A stretch of 64,000 nt of DNA from Streptomyces sp. P3 (lineage in GTDB: Bacteria; Actinomycetota; Actinomycetes; Streptomycetales; Streptomycetaceae). Below, one piece after another: positions 32,687-42,830 of this stretch; position 1 is the first letter of the stretch; each line of letters opens with the position of its first letter. The stretch is taken from assembly GCF_003032475.1 (NCBI RefSeq), contig NZ_CP028369.1, positions 1,240,001 through 1,304,000 of the forward strand, given 5' to 3'. The notes below the pieces were generated by a model that saw only the letters and a list, made by a program, of their open reading frames with translations, ran no database searches and was not told the DNA's origin. A program made the position numbers and the translations under genes.

Positions 32687-33676
32687 GTGATCTCTCCGGT
32701 CTCCCCGATACCCCGGAGCGCCCACCGGCACAGGCCGGAGGCGACTCCCTACGTCGACCTCACCCGATCCGAGTGGAGCGCGCTGCGGGAGAAGACCCCG
32801 CTGCCGCTGACCGCCGAGGAGGTCGAGAAGCTGCGCGGACTGGGCGACGTCATCGACCTAGACGAGGTGCGGGACATCTACCTCCCGCTCTCCCGTCTCC
32901 TCAACCTCTACGTCGGCGCCACCGACGGCCTGCGCGGCGCCCTGAACACCTTCCTGGGCGAGAAGGGCTCACAGTCCGGCACCCCCTTCGTGATAGGGGT
33001 CGCCGGCTCCGTCGCCGTCGGCAAGTCGACGGTCGCCCGTCTGCTGCAGGCGCTGCTCTCCCGCTGGCCGGAGCACCCGCGCGTGGAACTGGTCACCACG
33101 GACGGCTTCCTGCTGCCCACCCGCGAACTCGAAGCCCGCGGCCTGATGTCCCGCAAGGGCTTCCCCGAGTCCTACGACCGCCGCGCGCTGACCCGCTTCG
33201 TCGCCGACATCAAGGCAGGAAAGGACGAGGTCACAGCCCCCGTCTACTCCCACCTGATCTACGACATCATGCCGGACCGCCGGCTCACCGTCCGCCGCCC
33301 CGACATCCTCATCGTCGAGGGCCTGAACGTCCTTCAGCCCGCCCTGCCCGGCAGCGACGGCCGCACCCGCGTCGGCCTCGCCGACTACTTCGACTTCAGC
33401 GTGTACGTCGACGCGAGCACCGAGGACATCGAGCGCTGGTACCTCAGCCGGTTCCGCAAACTGCGTCAGACCGCCTTCCAGAACCCGGACTCGTACTTCC
33501 GCAAGTACACCCAGGTCTCCGAGGAGGAGGCCCTCGACTACGCCCGCACGCTCTGGCGCACCATCAACAAGCCGAACCTGGTGGAGAACATCGCCCCCAC
33601 CCGCGGCCGGGCCGGCCTCGTGGTCCGCAAGGGACCCGACCACAAGGTCCAGCGGCTGCGCCTGCGCAAACTCTGA
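32687..33676 (+). CDS. coaA: Pantothenate kinase (type I)
   Basis: 329 residues from GTG 32687. P-loop GSVAVGKST (107-115), then [19 protein letters not shown] and VEGLNVLQP, all diagnostic of bacterial CoaA. It phosphorylates pantothenate at the start of CoA synthesis and is usually feedback-inhibited by CoA. Divergent from glmS; the DUF389 gene follows 16 bases later on the same strand. Confidence 0.96.
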   Translation: MISPVSPIPRSAHRHRPEATPYVDLTRSEWSALREKTPLPLTAEEVEKLRGLGDVIDLDEVRDIYLPLSRLLNLYVGATDGLRGALNTFLGEKGSQSGTPFVIGVAGSVAVGKSTVARLLQALLSRWPEHPRVELVTTDGFLLPTRELEARGLMSRKGFPESYDRRALTRFVADIKAGKDEVTAPVYSHLIYDIMPDRRLTVRRPDILIVEGLNVLQPALPGSDGRTRVGLADYFDFSVYVDASTEDIERWYLSRFRKLRQTAFQNPDSYFRKYTQVSEEEALDYARTLWRTINKPNLVENIAPTRGRAGLVVRKGPDHKVQRLRLRKL

Positions 33677-33692
33677 CGGCTACCCTGCCCCC

Positions 33693-34613
33693 ATGCTGCA
33701 CCTGCGTCTGATCACCCCGGCGGAGCGGACCGACGACGTGGTCCGTCTGATCGAGCGGACCGTCGGGGCCACCCACCTCGTGGTCCTGCCCCGGGCCGCC
33801 CGCAACCCGTCGGGCGACGTCGTCCTGTGCGACGTGGCCCGCGAGGCAGGCGACGAACTCCTGTCCGCACTCCAGGAGTTGGGCCTGGAGGAGACCGGCT
33901 CGATCGCCGTGGAGAACATCGACCTGTCGCTCTCCCTGCGCGCCGACAAGGCCGAGGCGGAGGCCCCCGGCGAGGGCGCGGACGCGGTGCTGTGGGAGCA
34001 CCTGACCGACGCCACCCACGAGGACTCGACGCTCTCCGTCACCTACCTCGCCTTCATCACGCTGGCCACGATGATCGCGGCCTGCGGCGTGGTGCTCGAC
34101 AACGCGATCCTCATCGTCGGCGCGATGGCGGTCGGCCCGGAGTTCGGCCCCCTGGCCGGCGTCTGCACGGCGATCGTGCAGCGCGCCCCCCGCCTCGCCG
34201 CGCGCTCGCTGATCGCCCTGTTGGTCGGCTTCGCGGTGGCGATGGCGACGACCGTCGGCTTCAGCCTCTTCATGGACGCGGTCGGCCTGTTCAGCAAGGC
34301 CCAACTGGAGGCGGACCGGCCCAACACGGGGTTCGTCTATGCCCCGGACTGGTTCTCCTTCGTGGTGGCCGTCCTCGCCGGAGCCGCCGGCACACTCTCG
34401 CTCACGTCCGCGAAGTCGGGTGCGCTGGTCGGCGTCGCCATCTCGGTGACCACTGTTCCAGCCGCCGCCAACGCGGCAGTGGCCCTGGTCTACGGCGACA
34501 CCCACCAGACCCTGCGCTCCTCGCAGCAACTGCTCCTGAACCTGCTGGGCATCATCCTGGCGGGAACGTTGACCCTCCTGATCCAGAAATGGGCCTGGTC
34601 AAAACAACACTGA
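33693..34613 (+). CDS. DUF389 membrane protein
   Basis: 306 residues. A soluble N-terminal region of about 110 residues is followed by five or six hydrophobic helices: TYLAFITLATMIAACGVVLD, AILIVGAMAVGPEFGPLAGV (the glycine-rich DUF389 signature), SLIALLVGFAVAMATTVGFS, SFVVAVLAGAAGTLSLTSAK and LLLNLLGIILAGTLTLLIQK. Function unknown; related proteins are annotated loosely as hydrophobic-domain or putative transport proteins. Co-transcribed with coaA by spacing. The 3' flank carries three copies of an extragenic repeat. Confidence 0.9.
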   Translation: MLHLRLITPAERTDDVVRLIERTVGATHLVVLPRAARNPSGDVVLCDVAREAGDELLSALQELGLEETGSIAVENIDLSLSLRADKAEAEAPGEGADAVLWEHLTDATHEDSTLSVTYLAFITLATMIAACGVVLDNAILIVGAMAVGPEFGPLAGVCTAIVQRAPRLAARSLIALLVGFAVAMATTVGFSLFMDAVGLFSKAQLEADRPNTGFVYAPDWFSFVVAVLAGAAGTLSLTSAKSGALVGVAISVTTVPAAANAAVALVYGDTHQTLRSSQQLLLNLLGIILAGTLTLLIQKWAWSKQH

Positions 34614-34656
34614 GCCACACCCCCCACCCACCCGACCCCGCCCACACCAGCCCCCT

Positions 34657-34828
34657 CAGGGGCGCGGGGAACTGCGCGACCAGCCACAACAAACCCGCAC
34701 CGCCCAACCCCGCCCGGGCCAGGCCCCCAAGGGGCGCGGGGAACTGCGCGACCAGCCACAACACACCCAGACCCCACCACACACAGAACCCAGCCCTCGG
34801 GGGCGCGGGGAACTGCGCAATCAGCCCG
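34657..34828. repeat. Three copies of a GGGGCGCGGGGAACTGCGCG extragenic repeat
   Basis: Copies at 34657-34690, 34729-34762 and 34797-34828 share AGGGGCGCGGGGAACTGCGC followed by GACCAGCCACAAC; the third is diverged at its end. They fill the gap between the convergent DUF389 and glmM genes. The element is very frequent between Streptomyces genes; the CCCCTNAGGGG-like start can form hairpins, so it may end transcription. Confidence 0.85.
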
Positions 34829-34840
34829 GCCCGCCTTCGG

Positions 34841-36199
34841 CTAACCCAGCGCCGACTTCACGGCATCCGCCAGCCGCCCCGCGACAGCCCGAGCCTGATC
34901 GATGTCCGCCGCCTCGACCATCACCCGTACCAACGGCTCGGTCCCGGAAGGCCGCAGCAACACCCGCCCGGTGGAGCCGAGTTCCTGCTCCGCCTCGCCG
35001 ACGGCGGCCGCCAGCTCGGCCGAGTCCCCGACCCGGGACCTGTCGACGTCGGGCACATTGATCAGCACCTGCGGCAGCCGTTCCATCACGGAGGCCAGCT
35101 CACACAACGACCGCCCCGTCTCCGCGACGCGAGCCGCCAGCAGCAACCCGGTCAGCGTGCCGTCGCCGGTCGTCGCGTGGTCGAGGATGATCACGTGCCC
35201 GGACTGCTCGCCGCCGAGCGCGTACCCGTGCTCCTTCATCTCCTCGAGCACATAGCGGTCGCCGACCGCGGCCTGCACGAGGTGGATCCCCTCGCGCTCC
35301 ATGGCCAGCTTGAAGCCGAGGTTGGACATGACCGTCGCCACCACGGTGTCCGAGCGCAGCACGCCCCGCTCCCGCATGGAGAGCGCCAGCACGGCGAGGA
35401 TCTGGTCGCCGTCGATCTCCGCACCGGTGTGGTCCACGGCGAGGCAGCGGTCCGCGTCGCCGTCGTGCGCGATGCCGAGGGCCGCGCCGTGCTCGATGAC
35501 CGCGGCCTTGAGCTTGTCCAGGTGGGTCGACCCGCAGCCGTCGTTGATGTTGAGCCCGTCCGGCTCGGCGCCGATGGTCACGACCTCCGCGCCGGCCCGG
35601 GTGAACGCCTCCGGAGACACCCACGCGGCAGCGCCGTGCGCCTCGTCGAGGACGATCCGCAGCCCGTCGAGCCGGTTCGGCAGGACGGCGACGAGGTGGG
35701 CGACGTACCGGTCGAACCCCTCGTCGTAGTTGCGCACGCGACCGACGCCGCCGCCGGTCGGCCGGTCCCAGGGCGCGCCGGTGCGGTGCTCCTCGTAGAC
35801 GGTCTCGATGGCGTCCTCGAGCTCGTCGGCGAGCTTGTGACCGCCGCGGGCGAAGAACTTCACCCCGTTGTCGGGCATGGCGTTGTGGCTGGCCGAGAGC
35901 ATCACGCCGAGGTCCGCTCCGAGCACGCCGGTGAGGTACGCGACCGCCGGCGTCGGCAGTACGCCGACCTTCAGCACGTCCACGCCCGCACTGGCCAGAC
36001 CCGCCACCACGGCTGCTTCCAGGAACTCCCCGGACGCGCGCGGGTCCCGTCCGACGACGGCCACCGGTCGGTGACCTTCGAAGGTGCCCGCCTCGGCCAG
36101 CACGTGCGCCGCCGCGACGGACAGGCCGAGGGCCATCTCCGCCGTCAGATCCGCGTTGGCGACACCGCGCACGCCGTCCGTGCCGAAGAGTCGTCCCAC
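34841..36199 (-). CDS. glmM: Phosphoglucosamine mutase
   Basis: 452 residues from GTG 36199, which has a perfect AGGAGG site. [15 protein letters not shown] opens the protein; the active phosphoserine is in [16 protein letters not shown], metal-binding Asps in [12 protein letters not shown], and the phosphate-binding [12 protein letters not shown] near the end. Converts GlcN-6-P to GlcN-1-P after GlmS. Read in the same direction as the rplM-rpsI operon just upstream but separated from it by a strong terminator. Confidence 0.96.
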   Translation of the reverse strand: MGRLFGTDGVRGVANADLTAEMALGLSVAAAHVLAEAGTFEGHRPVAVVGRDPRASGEFLEAAVVAGLASAGVDVLKVGVLPTPAVAYLTGVLGADLGVMLSASHNAMPDNGVKFFARGGHKLADELEDAIETVYEEHRTGAPWDRPTGGGVGRVRNYDEGFDRYVAHLVAVLPNRLDGLRIVLDEAHGAAAWVSPEAFTRAGAEVVTIGAEPDGLNINDGCGSTHLDKLKAAVIEHGAALGIAHDGDADRCLAVDHTGAEIDGDQILAVLALSMRERGVLRSDTVVATVMSNLGFKLAMEREGIHLVQAAVGDRYVLEEMKEHGYALGGEQSGHVIILDHATTGDGTLTGLLLAARVAETGRSLCELASVMERLPQVLINVPDVDRSRVGDSAELAAAVGEAEQELGSTGRVLLRPSGTEPLVRVMVEAADIDQARAVAGRLADAVKSALG

Positions 36200-36360
36200 T
36201 TGTCCTCCTGAGGAAGCGTCAGTTTCCAGGGCCTGCGGGCCCGGTCGCCGGTCAGCCGGCCTGCGGCCGCTCCCGCATCCAGGCATTCGACGCCACGGGC
36301 AGCTCATCGCACAAGCCTTTGAGCACCTTGTGCCGTTATACGCCCACGGCTGCGATAAAA

Positions 36361-36402
36361 CGAACGCCCCGACGACACTGTGGCGTGCCGCCGGGGCGTT
36401 CG
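36361..36402 (-). terminator. Intrinsic terminator of the rplM-rpsI operon
   Basis: CGAACGCCCCG (36361-36371) and CGGGGCGTTCG (36392-36402) form a perfect 11-bp stem; on the minus strand it is followed at once by TTTTAT. It lies 62 bases past the rpsI stop, a textbook rho-independent terminator. Confidence 0.9.
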
Positions 36403-36463
36403 GAGTACGTAACGAGCGAGGCGAAAGTCCCGCTCCGGGATACGTACGGACAGGCAGCGAAGC

Positions 36464-36985
36464 TTAGCGCTTGCTGTACTGCGGGGCCTTGCGGGCCTTC
36501 TTCAGACCGGCCTTCTTGCGCTCGACCGCGCGGTCGTCACGCGTGAGGAAGCCGGCCTTCTTGAGGGCGCCGCGGTTGTTGTCGACGTCGGCCTCGTTCA
36601 GCGCGCGGGCGACACCGAGACGGAGCGCACCGGCCTGACCGGAGACACCGCCACCCGAGATACGGGCGATGACGTCGTAGCGGTTGTCGAGCTCGAGCAC
36701 CTTGAAGGGCTCGTTGACTTCCTGCTGGTGCACCTTGTTCGGGAAGTAGTCCTCGAGCGTGCGCCCGTTGATCTTCCACTTGCCGGAGCCCGGAACGATC
36801 CGGACGCGGGCGATGGCGTTCTTGCGACGGCCCAGGCCGGCCGCCGGCTGGGCCTCGCCGAAGCGGGAGGCCAGGGACTCCGAGGTGTACTCACCCTCGA
36901 CGGGGACCTCGGACTCGGTGGTGTAGCTCTCGATGTCGACGAGCTCGGTCTCTTCGAGCGGCTGCTCGGCAGTGGTCTCGGCCAC
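36464..36985 (-). CDS. rpsI: 30S ribosomal protein S9
   Basis: 173 residues. An acidic, Glu/Thr-rich N-terminal extension of about 45 residues, usual in actinobacteria, precedes the S9 core ([38 protein letters not shown]) and the conserved RKAPQYSKR tail that reaches the P site. Follows rplM by 40 bases. Confidence 0.97.
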   Translation of the reverse strand: MAETTAEQPLEETELVDIESYTTESEVPVEGEYTSESLASRFGEAQPAAGLGRRKNAIARVRIVPGSGKWKINGRTLEDYFPNKVHQQEVNEPFKVLELDNRYDVIARISGGGVSGQAGALRLGVARALNEADVDNNRGALKKAGFLTRDDRAVERKKAGLKKARKAPQYSKR

Positions 36986-37025
36986 GGTTCTCCTCAGTTC
37001 TTTTCAGCTAGGGGTGTGGCCGGAA

Positions 37026-37469
37026 TTACTGCGCGACCTGGGTGATCTCGAACGGCACGGGCTGCTGTGCCGCGTGCGGGTGCACGTCACCCTTGTAGAC
37101 CTTCAGCTTCGAGAGCATCTGACGGCCCAGCGTGTTCTTGGGGAGCATGCCCTTGACGGCCTTCTCGACGGCCTTCTCGGGGTTGTTCGCGAGAAGGTCG
37201 TCGTAGCGCACGGAGCGCAGACCGCCCGGGTACCCGGAGTGGCGGTACGCCATCTTCTGGGTCCGCTTGTTGCCGGAGAGGTGCACCTTGTCGGCGTTGA
37301 TGATGATGACGAAGTCACCGGTGTCGACGTGGGGCGCGTAGATCGGCTTGTGCTTGCCCCGGAGGAGGGACGCGGCAGTGGTGGCGAGACGGCCCAGGAC
37401 GATGTCCTGAGCGTCGATGACGTGCCACTGGCGCGTCACATCGCCGGGCTTGGGGCTGTACGTACGCAC
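37026..37469 (-). CDS. rplM: 50S ribosomal protein L13
   Basis: 147 residues from GTG 37469: [20 protein letters not shown] is the usual actinobacterial start. [16 protein letters not shown] and [20 protein letters not shown] identify L13. First gene of the rplM-rpsI operon; promoter boxes lie about 180-210 bases upstream. Confidence 0.97.
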   Translation of the reverse strand: MRTYSPKPGDVTRQWHVIDAQDIVLGRLATTAASLLRGKHKPIYAPHVDTGDFVIIINADKVHLSGNKRTQKMAYRHSGYPGGLRSVRYDDLLANNPEKAVEKAVKGMLPKNTLGRQMLSKLKVYKGDVHPHAAQQPVPFEITQVAQ

Positions 37470-37648
37470 GGTTCGTAGCCTTCGCTTCTTCAGTGAATTG
37501 GTCCTGACAAGGTCACCGAAGACGATCACGACAGCCGAGACCGCACTGCGGTGACGCATACCGCGTGCTGGTCGCTGGTCATCGGCCCGGTGGACCGGTG
37601 TAAGGGCCCGTCCCGTGAGAAGAGCGCGCCAATACACAACGAAGATGC

Positions 37649-37678
37649 AGGATACCCGCGTCTCCATGGCGGGGTCAA
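37649..37678 (-). promoter_or_regulatory. Probable promoter of rplM-rpsI
   Basis: On the minus strand TTGACC (37678-37673), 18-base spacer, TATCCT (37654-37649). Predicted start near 37642 gives a leader of about 170 bases, a common place for growth-rate or autogenous control of ribosomal protein operons. Confidence 0.6.
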
Positions 37679-37870
37679 AACGAGCCCGCCGGGCGCCGGA
37701 AACACCCCTCCGAAGTGGCCCGCGCCACATGTCCGGGGACGGCCTGGGAGAACGGCGCACCAAGCACCCGGAGATGTCGTGTTTGCCCGCCCCTCGCCCT
37801 GGAATCCCGGGGTAACCGCTACCCGTCGGCACGGAACAGCACACCCCGCACCCCGTCTAAGATGCGCCCC

Positions 37871-38746
37871 ATGAGCTATGGGCAGGGGGGACCTCAGTCC
37901 CAGTGGGATCCGTGGAAACCGAACTCCCAGCAGCCGTGGGGCACCGGCGATGACGGCAGCACCCCGGACTGGGCCGCGCTCGCCGAGGCGTCCGAGACGC
38001 GCAACAGGCGCCGCCGGCTGCTGTTCATAGGCGGCGGCGCGCTGGCCACGCTCGGCATCGGCACCGCCGTGGCGATGGGCGTGGTGTCGGCGAACGGCGA
38101 CGACAAGGCCAACCGGCCCACGTCCTCGCTGCCCGCGACCGCCGACCTGCCGAGCGCGTCCACCACCCCGTCGTTCGCGCCGACCACCGCCCCGCCCCCG
38201 CTGGACCCGAAGGAGTTCGTCTCCAGCAAGGCCAAGGACACCGCGCCCAACGGGCCGGACCTGCTCTTCCCCGGCCGGCAGCTGACCATGGGCCCGGCCG
38301 TGTACAAGAAGGGCGCGAAGGCCGACAGCACCTCGTGCGCCACGGGCGCCGCGGGCACCCTGGGCAAGATCCTCGCCGCCAACGGCTGCACGCGCGTCAT
38401 GCGGGTCACCTACACCCGCGACGGCATCGCGGTCACGGTCGGCGTGGCCGTCTTCGACACCGAGGCACAGGCCTCCAAGGTCAAGAGCCAGTCCGACGGC
38501 AAGAGCATCGTCAAGGCCCTCGCCGGCGGGGGCGTCAAGGCCTTCTGCAACGGCGCGATCTGCCGCTCCACGACCAACTCCTACGGCCGGTACGCCTACT
38601 TCACGATCACCGGCTTCGCGAACGGCAAGGACGTCACCACCAAGGACACCGCCGTCTTCACCACCGGCGACGACCTGGCCGAGTTCGCGTTCCAGCAGCT
38701 CCGCCGCCGCGGCGAGGCCCAGGCGTCGGCGGCCGCCAACAGCTGA
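37871..38746 (+). CDS. Membrane-anchored secreted protein, unrecognised
   Basis: 291 residues from ATG 37871. A 45-residue Gln/Pro/Trp-rich cytoplasmic head (SYGQGGPQSQWDPWKP) precedes one membrane helix at about 51-73 (LLFIGGGALATLGIGTAVAM), a Pro/Thr linker (TTPSFAPTTAPPPLD), and an outer domain with four Cys in two likely disulfides (STSCATGAAG, ANGCTRVM; AFCNGAICRST). Not assigned. A -10-like TAAGAT at 37858-37863 would place the transcription start at or within a base or two of the ATG, and no ribosome site precedes it, so a leaderless mRNA is likely. Converges with truA. Confidence 0.85.
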   Translation: MSYGQGGPQSQWDPWKPNSQQPWGTGDDGSTPDWAALAEASETRNRRRRLLFIGGGALATLGIGTAVAMGVVSANGDDKANRPTSSLPATADLPSASTTPSFAPTTAPPPLDPKEFVSSKAKDTAPNGPDLLFPGRQLTMGPAVYKKGAKADSTSCATGAAGTLGKILAANGCTRVMRVTYTRDGIAVTVGVAVFDTEAQASKVKSQSDGKSIVKALAGGGVKAFCNGAICRSTTNSYGRYAYFTITGFANGKDVTTKDTAVFTTGDDLAEFAFQQLRRRGEAQASAAANS

Positions 38747-38783
38747 CCGGCCGGCCCGGGGCCACGCGGCACCGCGGCCGGGG

Positions 38784-39641
38784 TCAGCAGCACCCGGCCC
38801 CGGGCAGCGTCCGCCGGTTGCGCGCCTCCCTGCTGCGCGCGGCGAGCAGCTCGTCCGCCGGGTAGCCGACCTCCTCCAGCGTCAGCCCGTGCGGCCGCAC
38901 GACGTGCACGGCCGAGTCCCGCACGCCGGCCGCGAGCACCTTGGCGGGCCACTCCGGGCCGCGGTGCCCGTCGCCCACGAACAGCAGCGCCCCGATCAGC
39001 GAACGCACCATGTTGTGGCAGAAGGCGTCGGCCCGGACGGTGGCGGTGACGATCCCGTCGTCGCCCTTCGTCAGACTCAGCTCCTGGAGCGTGCGGATGG
39101 TGGTCGCGCCCTCCCGCTTCTTGCAGTACGCGGCGAAGTCGTGCTCGCCCAGCAGCTGCCGGGCCGCCTCGTTCATGACGTCCACGTCGAGCGGCCAGTC
39201 GTGCCACAGGACATGCCCCCGCAGCAGCGGATCCACGCCCCCGGGGTTGTCGGTGACCCGGTAGGCGTAGCGCCGCCAGATCGCCGAGAACCGCGCGTTG
39301 AACCCGCTCGGCGCCTCCCGCAGGGCCCACACCCGCACATCCTTCGGCAGCCGCCCGGCGAGCCGTTTCAGCAGCTTCTCGTGGTGCTCGCGCCAGACCG
39401 CCTCCGGCAGATCGACATGGGCGACCTGGCCCCGCGCGTGCACCCCGGCGTCGGTGCGCCCGGCCACGGTCAGCTCGTACGTCGTCCCGCCCGAGCGGGT
39501 GACGGTCCGCAGCGCGTCCTCGATCTCCCCCTGCACGGTCCGCCGTCCACCGGCCTGCTTGGCCCATCCGGAGAATTCGGCGCCGTCGTAGGACAGGTCC
39601 AGCCGTACCCGCACGAACCCGGGCTGTGCTTCGTCACTCAC
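38784..39641 (-). CDS. truA: tRNA pseudouridine(38-40) synthase
   Basis: 285 residues. [17 protein letters not shown], catalytic Asp in [24 protein letters not shown] and [13 protein letters not shown] are TruA hallmarks. Isomerises uridines 38-40 in the anticodon arm. Ends in an unusual Cys-Cys pair. Separated from rplQ by a terminator and an extragenic repeat. Confidence 0.96.
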   Translation of the reverse strand: MSDEAQPGFVRVRLDLSYDGAEFSGWAKQAGGRRTVQGEIEDALRTVTRSGGTTYELTVAGRTDAGVHARGQVAHVDLPEAVWREHHEKLLKRLAGRLPKDVRVWALREAPSGFNARFSAIWRRYAYRVTDNPGGVDPLLRGHVLWHDWPLDVDVMNEAARQLLGEHDFAAYCKKREGATTIRTLQELSLTKGDDGIVTATVRADAFCHNMVRSLIGALLFVGDGHRGPEWPAKVLAAGVRDSAVHVVRPHGLTLEEVGYPADELLAARSREARNRRTLPGAGCC

Positions 39642-39667
39642 GTACAGATCCTCTCAGCAACACAAAA

Positions 39668-39699
39668 GCGGGCCCGCTCCTCGAGGAAAACGGGCCCGC
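39668..39699 (-). terminator. Terminator after rplQ
   Basis: GCGGGCCCG (39668-39676) and CGGGCCCGC (39691-39699) form a nine-base stem; on the minus strand it is followed by TTTTGTG. Ends the alpha operon before truA. Confidence 0.8.
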
Positions 39700-39708
39700 G
39701 ATCGCCCC

Positions 39709-39740
39709 GAGGGGCGCGGGGAACCGCGCGACCGGCCACG
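39709..39740. repeat. Extragenic GGGGCGCGGGGAA repeat, copy after rplQ
   Basis: GAGGGGCGCGGGGAACCGCG followed by CGACCGGCCACG: same element as after the DUF389 gene, with a few base changes, lying between rplQ and its terminator. Confidence 0.8.
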
Positions 39741-39780
39741 GTGGACCCGCGGCCGCGAACGCACAGCCCCCGCAGAACGC

Positions 39781-40266
39781 TTACGCGTCCTTCGACTCCT
39801 CGGCCGGAGCCTCGTCGGCCTTGGTCTCCTCGACCTTGGCCTCCTCGGACTCCTTGACCGCACGCTTCGTGGCGGCCTCGGCCTCGCCCGTCGCCTGCTG
39901 CGCGACGGTCAGCGCCTCGACCAGCTCGATGACGGCCATGGGCGCGTTGTCGCCACGACGGTTACCGATCTTGGTGATGCGGGTGTAGCCACCGGGACGG
40001 TTCTCGTAGCGCGGGCCGATCTCGGTGAAGAGCGTGTGCACGATGCTCTTGTCCGTGATGACCTGGAGCACCTGACGGCGGTTGTGAAGGTCGCCCTTCT
40101 TCGCCTTGGTGACCAGACGCTCGGCGTACGGACGCAGCTTGCGCGCCTTCGCCTCGGTGGTGGTGATGCGACCGTGCTCGAACAGCGCCTTCGCGAGGTT
40201 CGCGAGGAGGAGCTTCTCGTGCGCGGCGCTGCCGCCCATACGGGCACCCTTGGTGGGCTTCGGCAT
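39781..40266 (-). CDS. rplQ: 50S ribosomal protein L17
   Basis: 161 residues. [20 protein letters not shown] and [20 protein letters not shown] are standard L17; the last 50 residues are an acidic, Glu/Ala-rich tail seen in actinobacteria. Last gene of the alpha operon. The 164-base gap to rpoA holds a hairpin and an extragenic repeat. Confidence 0.97.
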   Translation of the reverse strand: MPKPTKGARMGGSAAHEKLLLANLAKALFEHGRITTTEAKARKLRPYAERLVTKAKKGDLHNRRQVLQVITDKSIVHTLFTEIGPRYENRPGGYTRITKIGNRRGDNAPMAVIELVEALTVAQQATGEAEAATKRAVKESEEAKVEETKADEAPAEESKDA

Positions 40267-40346
40267 GGTGTTTCTCCTAGGTGTCTGCCCCGGCCGTATC
40301 AGGTACCGGGGTCAGTGTCCGCGCGAGCGGGTTTGCTCGTCGGAGA

Positions 40347-40371
40347 CCCCGCGCCCCATAGGGGCGCGGGG
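40347..40371. terminator. Perfect hairpin between rpoA and rplQ
   Basis: CCCCGCGCCCC, loop ATA, GGGGCGCGGGG: a perfect 11-bp stem formed partly by the extragenic repeat. Within an operon it may lower rplQ expression relative to rpoA or serve as an mRNA stability or processing site. Confidence 0.65.
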
Positions 40372-40390
40372 AACTGCGCGACCAGCCACA
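40359..40390. repeat. Extragenic GGGGCGCGGGGAACTGCGCG repeat inside the alpha operon
   Basis: TAGGGGCGCGGGGAACTGCG followed by CGACCAGCCACA, nearly identical to the copies at 34.7 kb. Its left half is the right arm of the hairpin at 40347-40371. Confidence 0.85.
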
Positions 40391-40430
40391 GCGGGCCGGC
40401 AGCCAAGAACCGGCAGTCGGTCCCGAGCTC

Positions 40431-41453
40431 TTAGTACTGCTCGGTCTCGACGAACCCGGCATCCGCGTCGTCGTCCGCGCCGAAGGCGTCCGCGGCGGCG
40501 GTCGGGTCGAATCCGGGCGGGCTGTCCTTGAGGGCCAGGCCCATGCCGGCCAGCTTCGCCTTGACCTCGTCGATCGACTTCGCGCCGAAGTTGCGGATGT
40601 CGAGCAGGTCGGCCTCGGAGCGTGCCACGAGCTCGCCCACGGAGTGGATGCCCTCGCGCTTGAGGCAGTTGTACGACCGGACGGTGAGCTCGAGCTCCTC
40701 GATCGGCAGGGCGAGGTCGGCGGCGAGCGCGGCGTCCGTCGGGGACGGACCCATGTCGATGCCCTCGGCGTCGATGTTCAGCTCGCGCGCGAGACCGAAC
40801 AGCTCGACCAGCGTCTTGCCCGCGGAGGCCATGGCGTCACGGGGACGCATCGCCTGCTTGGTCTCGACGTCGACGATCAGCTTGTCGAAGTCGGTGCGCT
40901 GCTCGACACGCGTGGCCTCGACCTTGTACGTGACCTTGAGGACCGGCGAGTAGATGGAGTCGACCGGGATACGGCCGATCTCCTGGCCCACCTGCTTGTT
41001 CTGCACGGCGGAGACGTAGCCGCGACCGCGCTCGACGGTCAGCTCCATCTCCAGCTTGCCCTTGCCGTTGAGCGTGGCGAGGACCAGGTCGGGGTTGTGC
41101 ACCTCGACACCGGCCGGGGGCGCGATGTCGGCGGCGGTGACCAGACCCGGGCCCTGCTTGCGCAGGTACATCACGACCGGCTCGTCGTGCTCCGAGGAGA
41201 CGACCAGCTGCTTGATGTTGAGGATCAGGTCGGTGACGTCCTCCTTGACGCCCGGCACGGTGGTGAACTCGTGCAGCACGCCGTCGATGCGGATGGACGT
41301 GACCGCCGCACCCGGGATCGACGACAGGAGGGTCCGGCGAAGGGAGTTGCCGAGGGTGTAGCCGAAGCCCGGCTCCAGGGGCTCGATCACGAACCGGGAG
41401 CGGAACTCGTCGACGACCTCTTCGGTCAACGAGGGACGCTGAGCGATCAGCAT
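40431..41453 (-). CDS. rpoA: DNA-directed RNA polymerase subunit alpha
   Basis: 340 residues. The N-terminal assembly domain ([20 protein letters not shown]) and the C-terminal DNA-binding domain ([38 protein letters not shown]) are complete, with an acidic tail. Part of rpmJ-rpsM-rpsK-rpoA-rplQ. Confidence 0.98.
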   Translation of the reverse strand: MLIAQRPSLTEEVVDEFRSRFVIEPLEPGFGYTLGNSLRRTLLSSIPGAAVTSIRIDGVLHEFTTVPGVKEDVTDLILNIKQLVVSSEHDEPVVMYLRKQGPGLVTAADIAPPAGVEVHNPDLVLATLNGKGKLEMELTVERGRGYVSAVQNKQVGQEIGRIPVDSIYSPVLKVTYKVEATRVEQRTDFDKLIVDVETKQAMRPRDAMASAGKTLVELFGLARELNIDAEGIDMGPSPTDAALAADLALPIEELELTVRSYNCLKREGIHSVGELVARSEADLLDIRNFGAKSIDEVKAKLAGMGLALKDSPPGFDPTAAADAFGADDDADAGFVETEQY

Positions 41454-41578
41454 GGATGAATCCTTCAGTCAGGGGCGCCCGCTATTTGACGCCCGACTCG
41501 GTACTGCAAGGGTACGGGCGGCACGCCTGGAACAGGACGTGCCGCCCGAAACCCGAAAAAACCTGAGACGACCGTGCG

Positions 41579-41983
41579 TCAGACGCGGCGGCGCTTCGGC
41601 GGACGGCAGCCGTTGTGGGGGGTCGGGGTGACGTCCTGGATGGAGCCGACCTCGAGGCCCGTGGCCTGCAGGGAGCGGATGGCGGTCTCACGACCGGCGC
41701 CCGGGCCCTTGACGAAGACGTCGACCTTGCGCATGCCGTGCTCCTGCGCGCGACGGGCAGCCGACTCGGCGGCCATCTGCGCGGCGAACGGCGTGGACTT
41801 GCGGGAGCCCTTGAAGCCGACGTGGCCGGCGGAGGCCCACGAGATCACGTTTCCGGCCGGGTCCGTGATGGACACGATCGTGTTGTTGAACGTGCTCTTG
41901 ATGTGCGCCTGGCCATGCGCGACGTTCTTCTTTTCCTTGCGGCGCACCTTCTTGGCAGCGCCCTGACGTCCCTTGGGGGGCAT
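41579..41983 (-). CDS. rpsK: 30S ribosomal protein S11
   Basis: 134 residues; [33 protein letters not shown] and the [16 protein letters not shown] end are canonical. Forms part of the platform near the Shine-Dalgarno helix. Confidence 0.98.
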   Translation of the reverse strand: MPPKGRQGAAKKVRRKEKKNVAHGQAHIKSTFNNTIVSITDPAGNVISWASAGHVGFKGSRKSTPFAAQMAAESAARRAQEHGMRKVDVFVKGPGAGRETAIRSLQATGLEVGSIQDVTPTPHNGCRPPKRRRV

Positions 41984-42048
41984 CTATTAACTCCTACGGG
42001 AGGTGGTCGGTCCTACAGCGAAGACCGCTGATGAGCGTCCGCTGAGGA

Positions 42049-42429
42049 CTACTTCTTGCCCGGCTTCTTCTTGCCGGCGATGGCGCGACGCGGGCCCTTG
42101 CGGGTACGAGCGTTCGTGCTGGTGCGCTGACCGCGGACCGGCAGACCACGACGGTGACGGAGACCCTGGTAGCAACCGATCTCGACCTTGCGGCGGATGT
42201 CGGCCTGGATCTCGCGACGGAGGTCACCCTCGGTCTTGATGTTGGCGTCCACGTACTCGCGGATCGCGACGAGCTGCTCCTCGGAGAGGTCGCGAACGCG
42301 GGTGTTCGGGTCGACGCCGGTCGCTGCCAGCGTCTCCTGGGAGAGGGTCCGGCCGATGCCGAACACGTAGGTGAGGGCGACCTCCACACGCTTTTCGCGC
42401 GGGATGTCAACACCGGAAACGCGTGCCAT
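42049..42429 (-). CDS. rpsM: 30S ribosomal protein S13
   Basis: 126 residues, [20 protein letters not shown] at the start, [20 protein letters not shown] near the basic tail that contacts P-site tRNA. The gap of 215 bases to rpmJ upstream holds no gene. Confidence 0.98.
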   Translation of the reverse strand: MARVSGVDIPREKRVEVALTYVFGIGRTLSQETLAATGVDPNTRVRDLSEEQLVAIREYVDANIKTEGDLRREIQADIRRKVEIGCYQGLRHRRGLPVRGQRTSTNARTRKGPRRAIAGKKKPGKK

Positions 42430-42644
42430 TCAATGGCTCCAGTTTGATCTTCGGAGGTCTGCCACAGGACCGACTCCCAGCCGCCGTCCTCTTCACTGCG
42501 GAAGATTTGGTACGGACTGGGTCCCCGGCCTCCGAACCGGGGGTGTCAGGCGGTGCGACCGCCCGGGCCCTGCGTATGAACATATTCAGCTCGCGTCGCG
42601 CGAAGTCTCTGCGATGTGATGCAGAGGGTGTGATCTCTGAGCGA

Positions 42645-42758
42645 TCAGCCCTGGCGCTGCTTGTGGCGCGGGTTCTCGCAAATGACCATGACCCGACCGT
42701 GACGGCGGATCACCCTGCACTTGTCGCAGATCTTCTTGACGCTCGGCTTGACCTTCAT
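42645..42758 (-). CDS. rpmJ: 50S ribosomal protein L36, zinc-binding form
   Basis: 37 residues: [20 protein letters not shown], then [17 protein letters not shown]. CxxC...C....H is the zinc ribbon of the C+ type, so this is the zinc-requiring housekeeping copy; a zinc-free paralogue may exist elsewhere under Zur control. Confidence 0.97.
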   Translation of the reverse strand: MKVKPSVKKICDKCRVIRRHGRVMVICENPRHKQRQG

Positions 42759-42830
42759 GGGATGTGAGGTTCTCCGGGTCAGTTGCCGGCAACTCCGCAT
42801 GCGGGAGAGCGCACGGAGCCTGGGCAAGAT

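Noticed and set aside
34614..40430. Repeat copies considered as a CRISPR array
   Set aside because: Copies are irregularly spaced, kilobases apart in part, lie at gene ends and there are no cas genes.
42430..42644. Short reading frames in the rpsM-rpmJ gap
   Set aside because: No ribosome sites, no codon bias and no conserved protein expected there; likely leader or promoter sequence.
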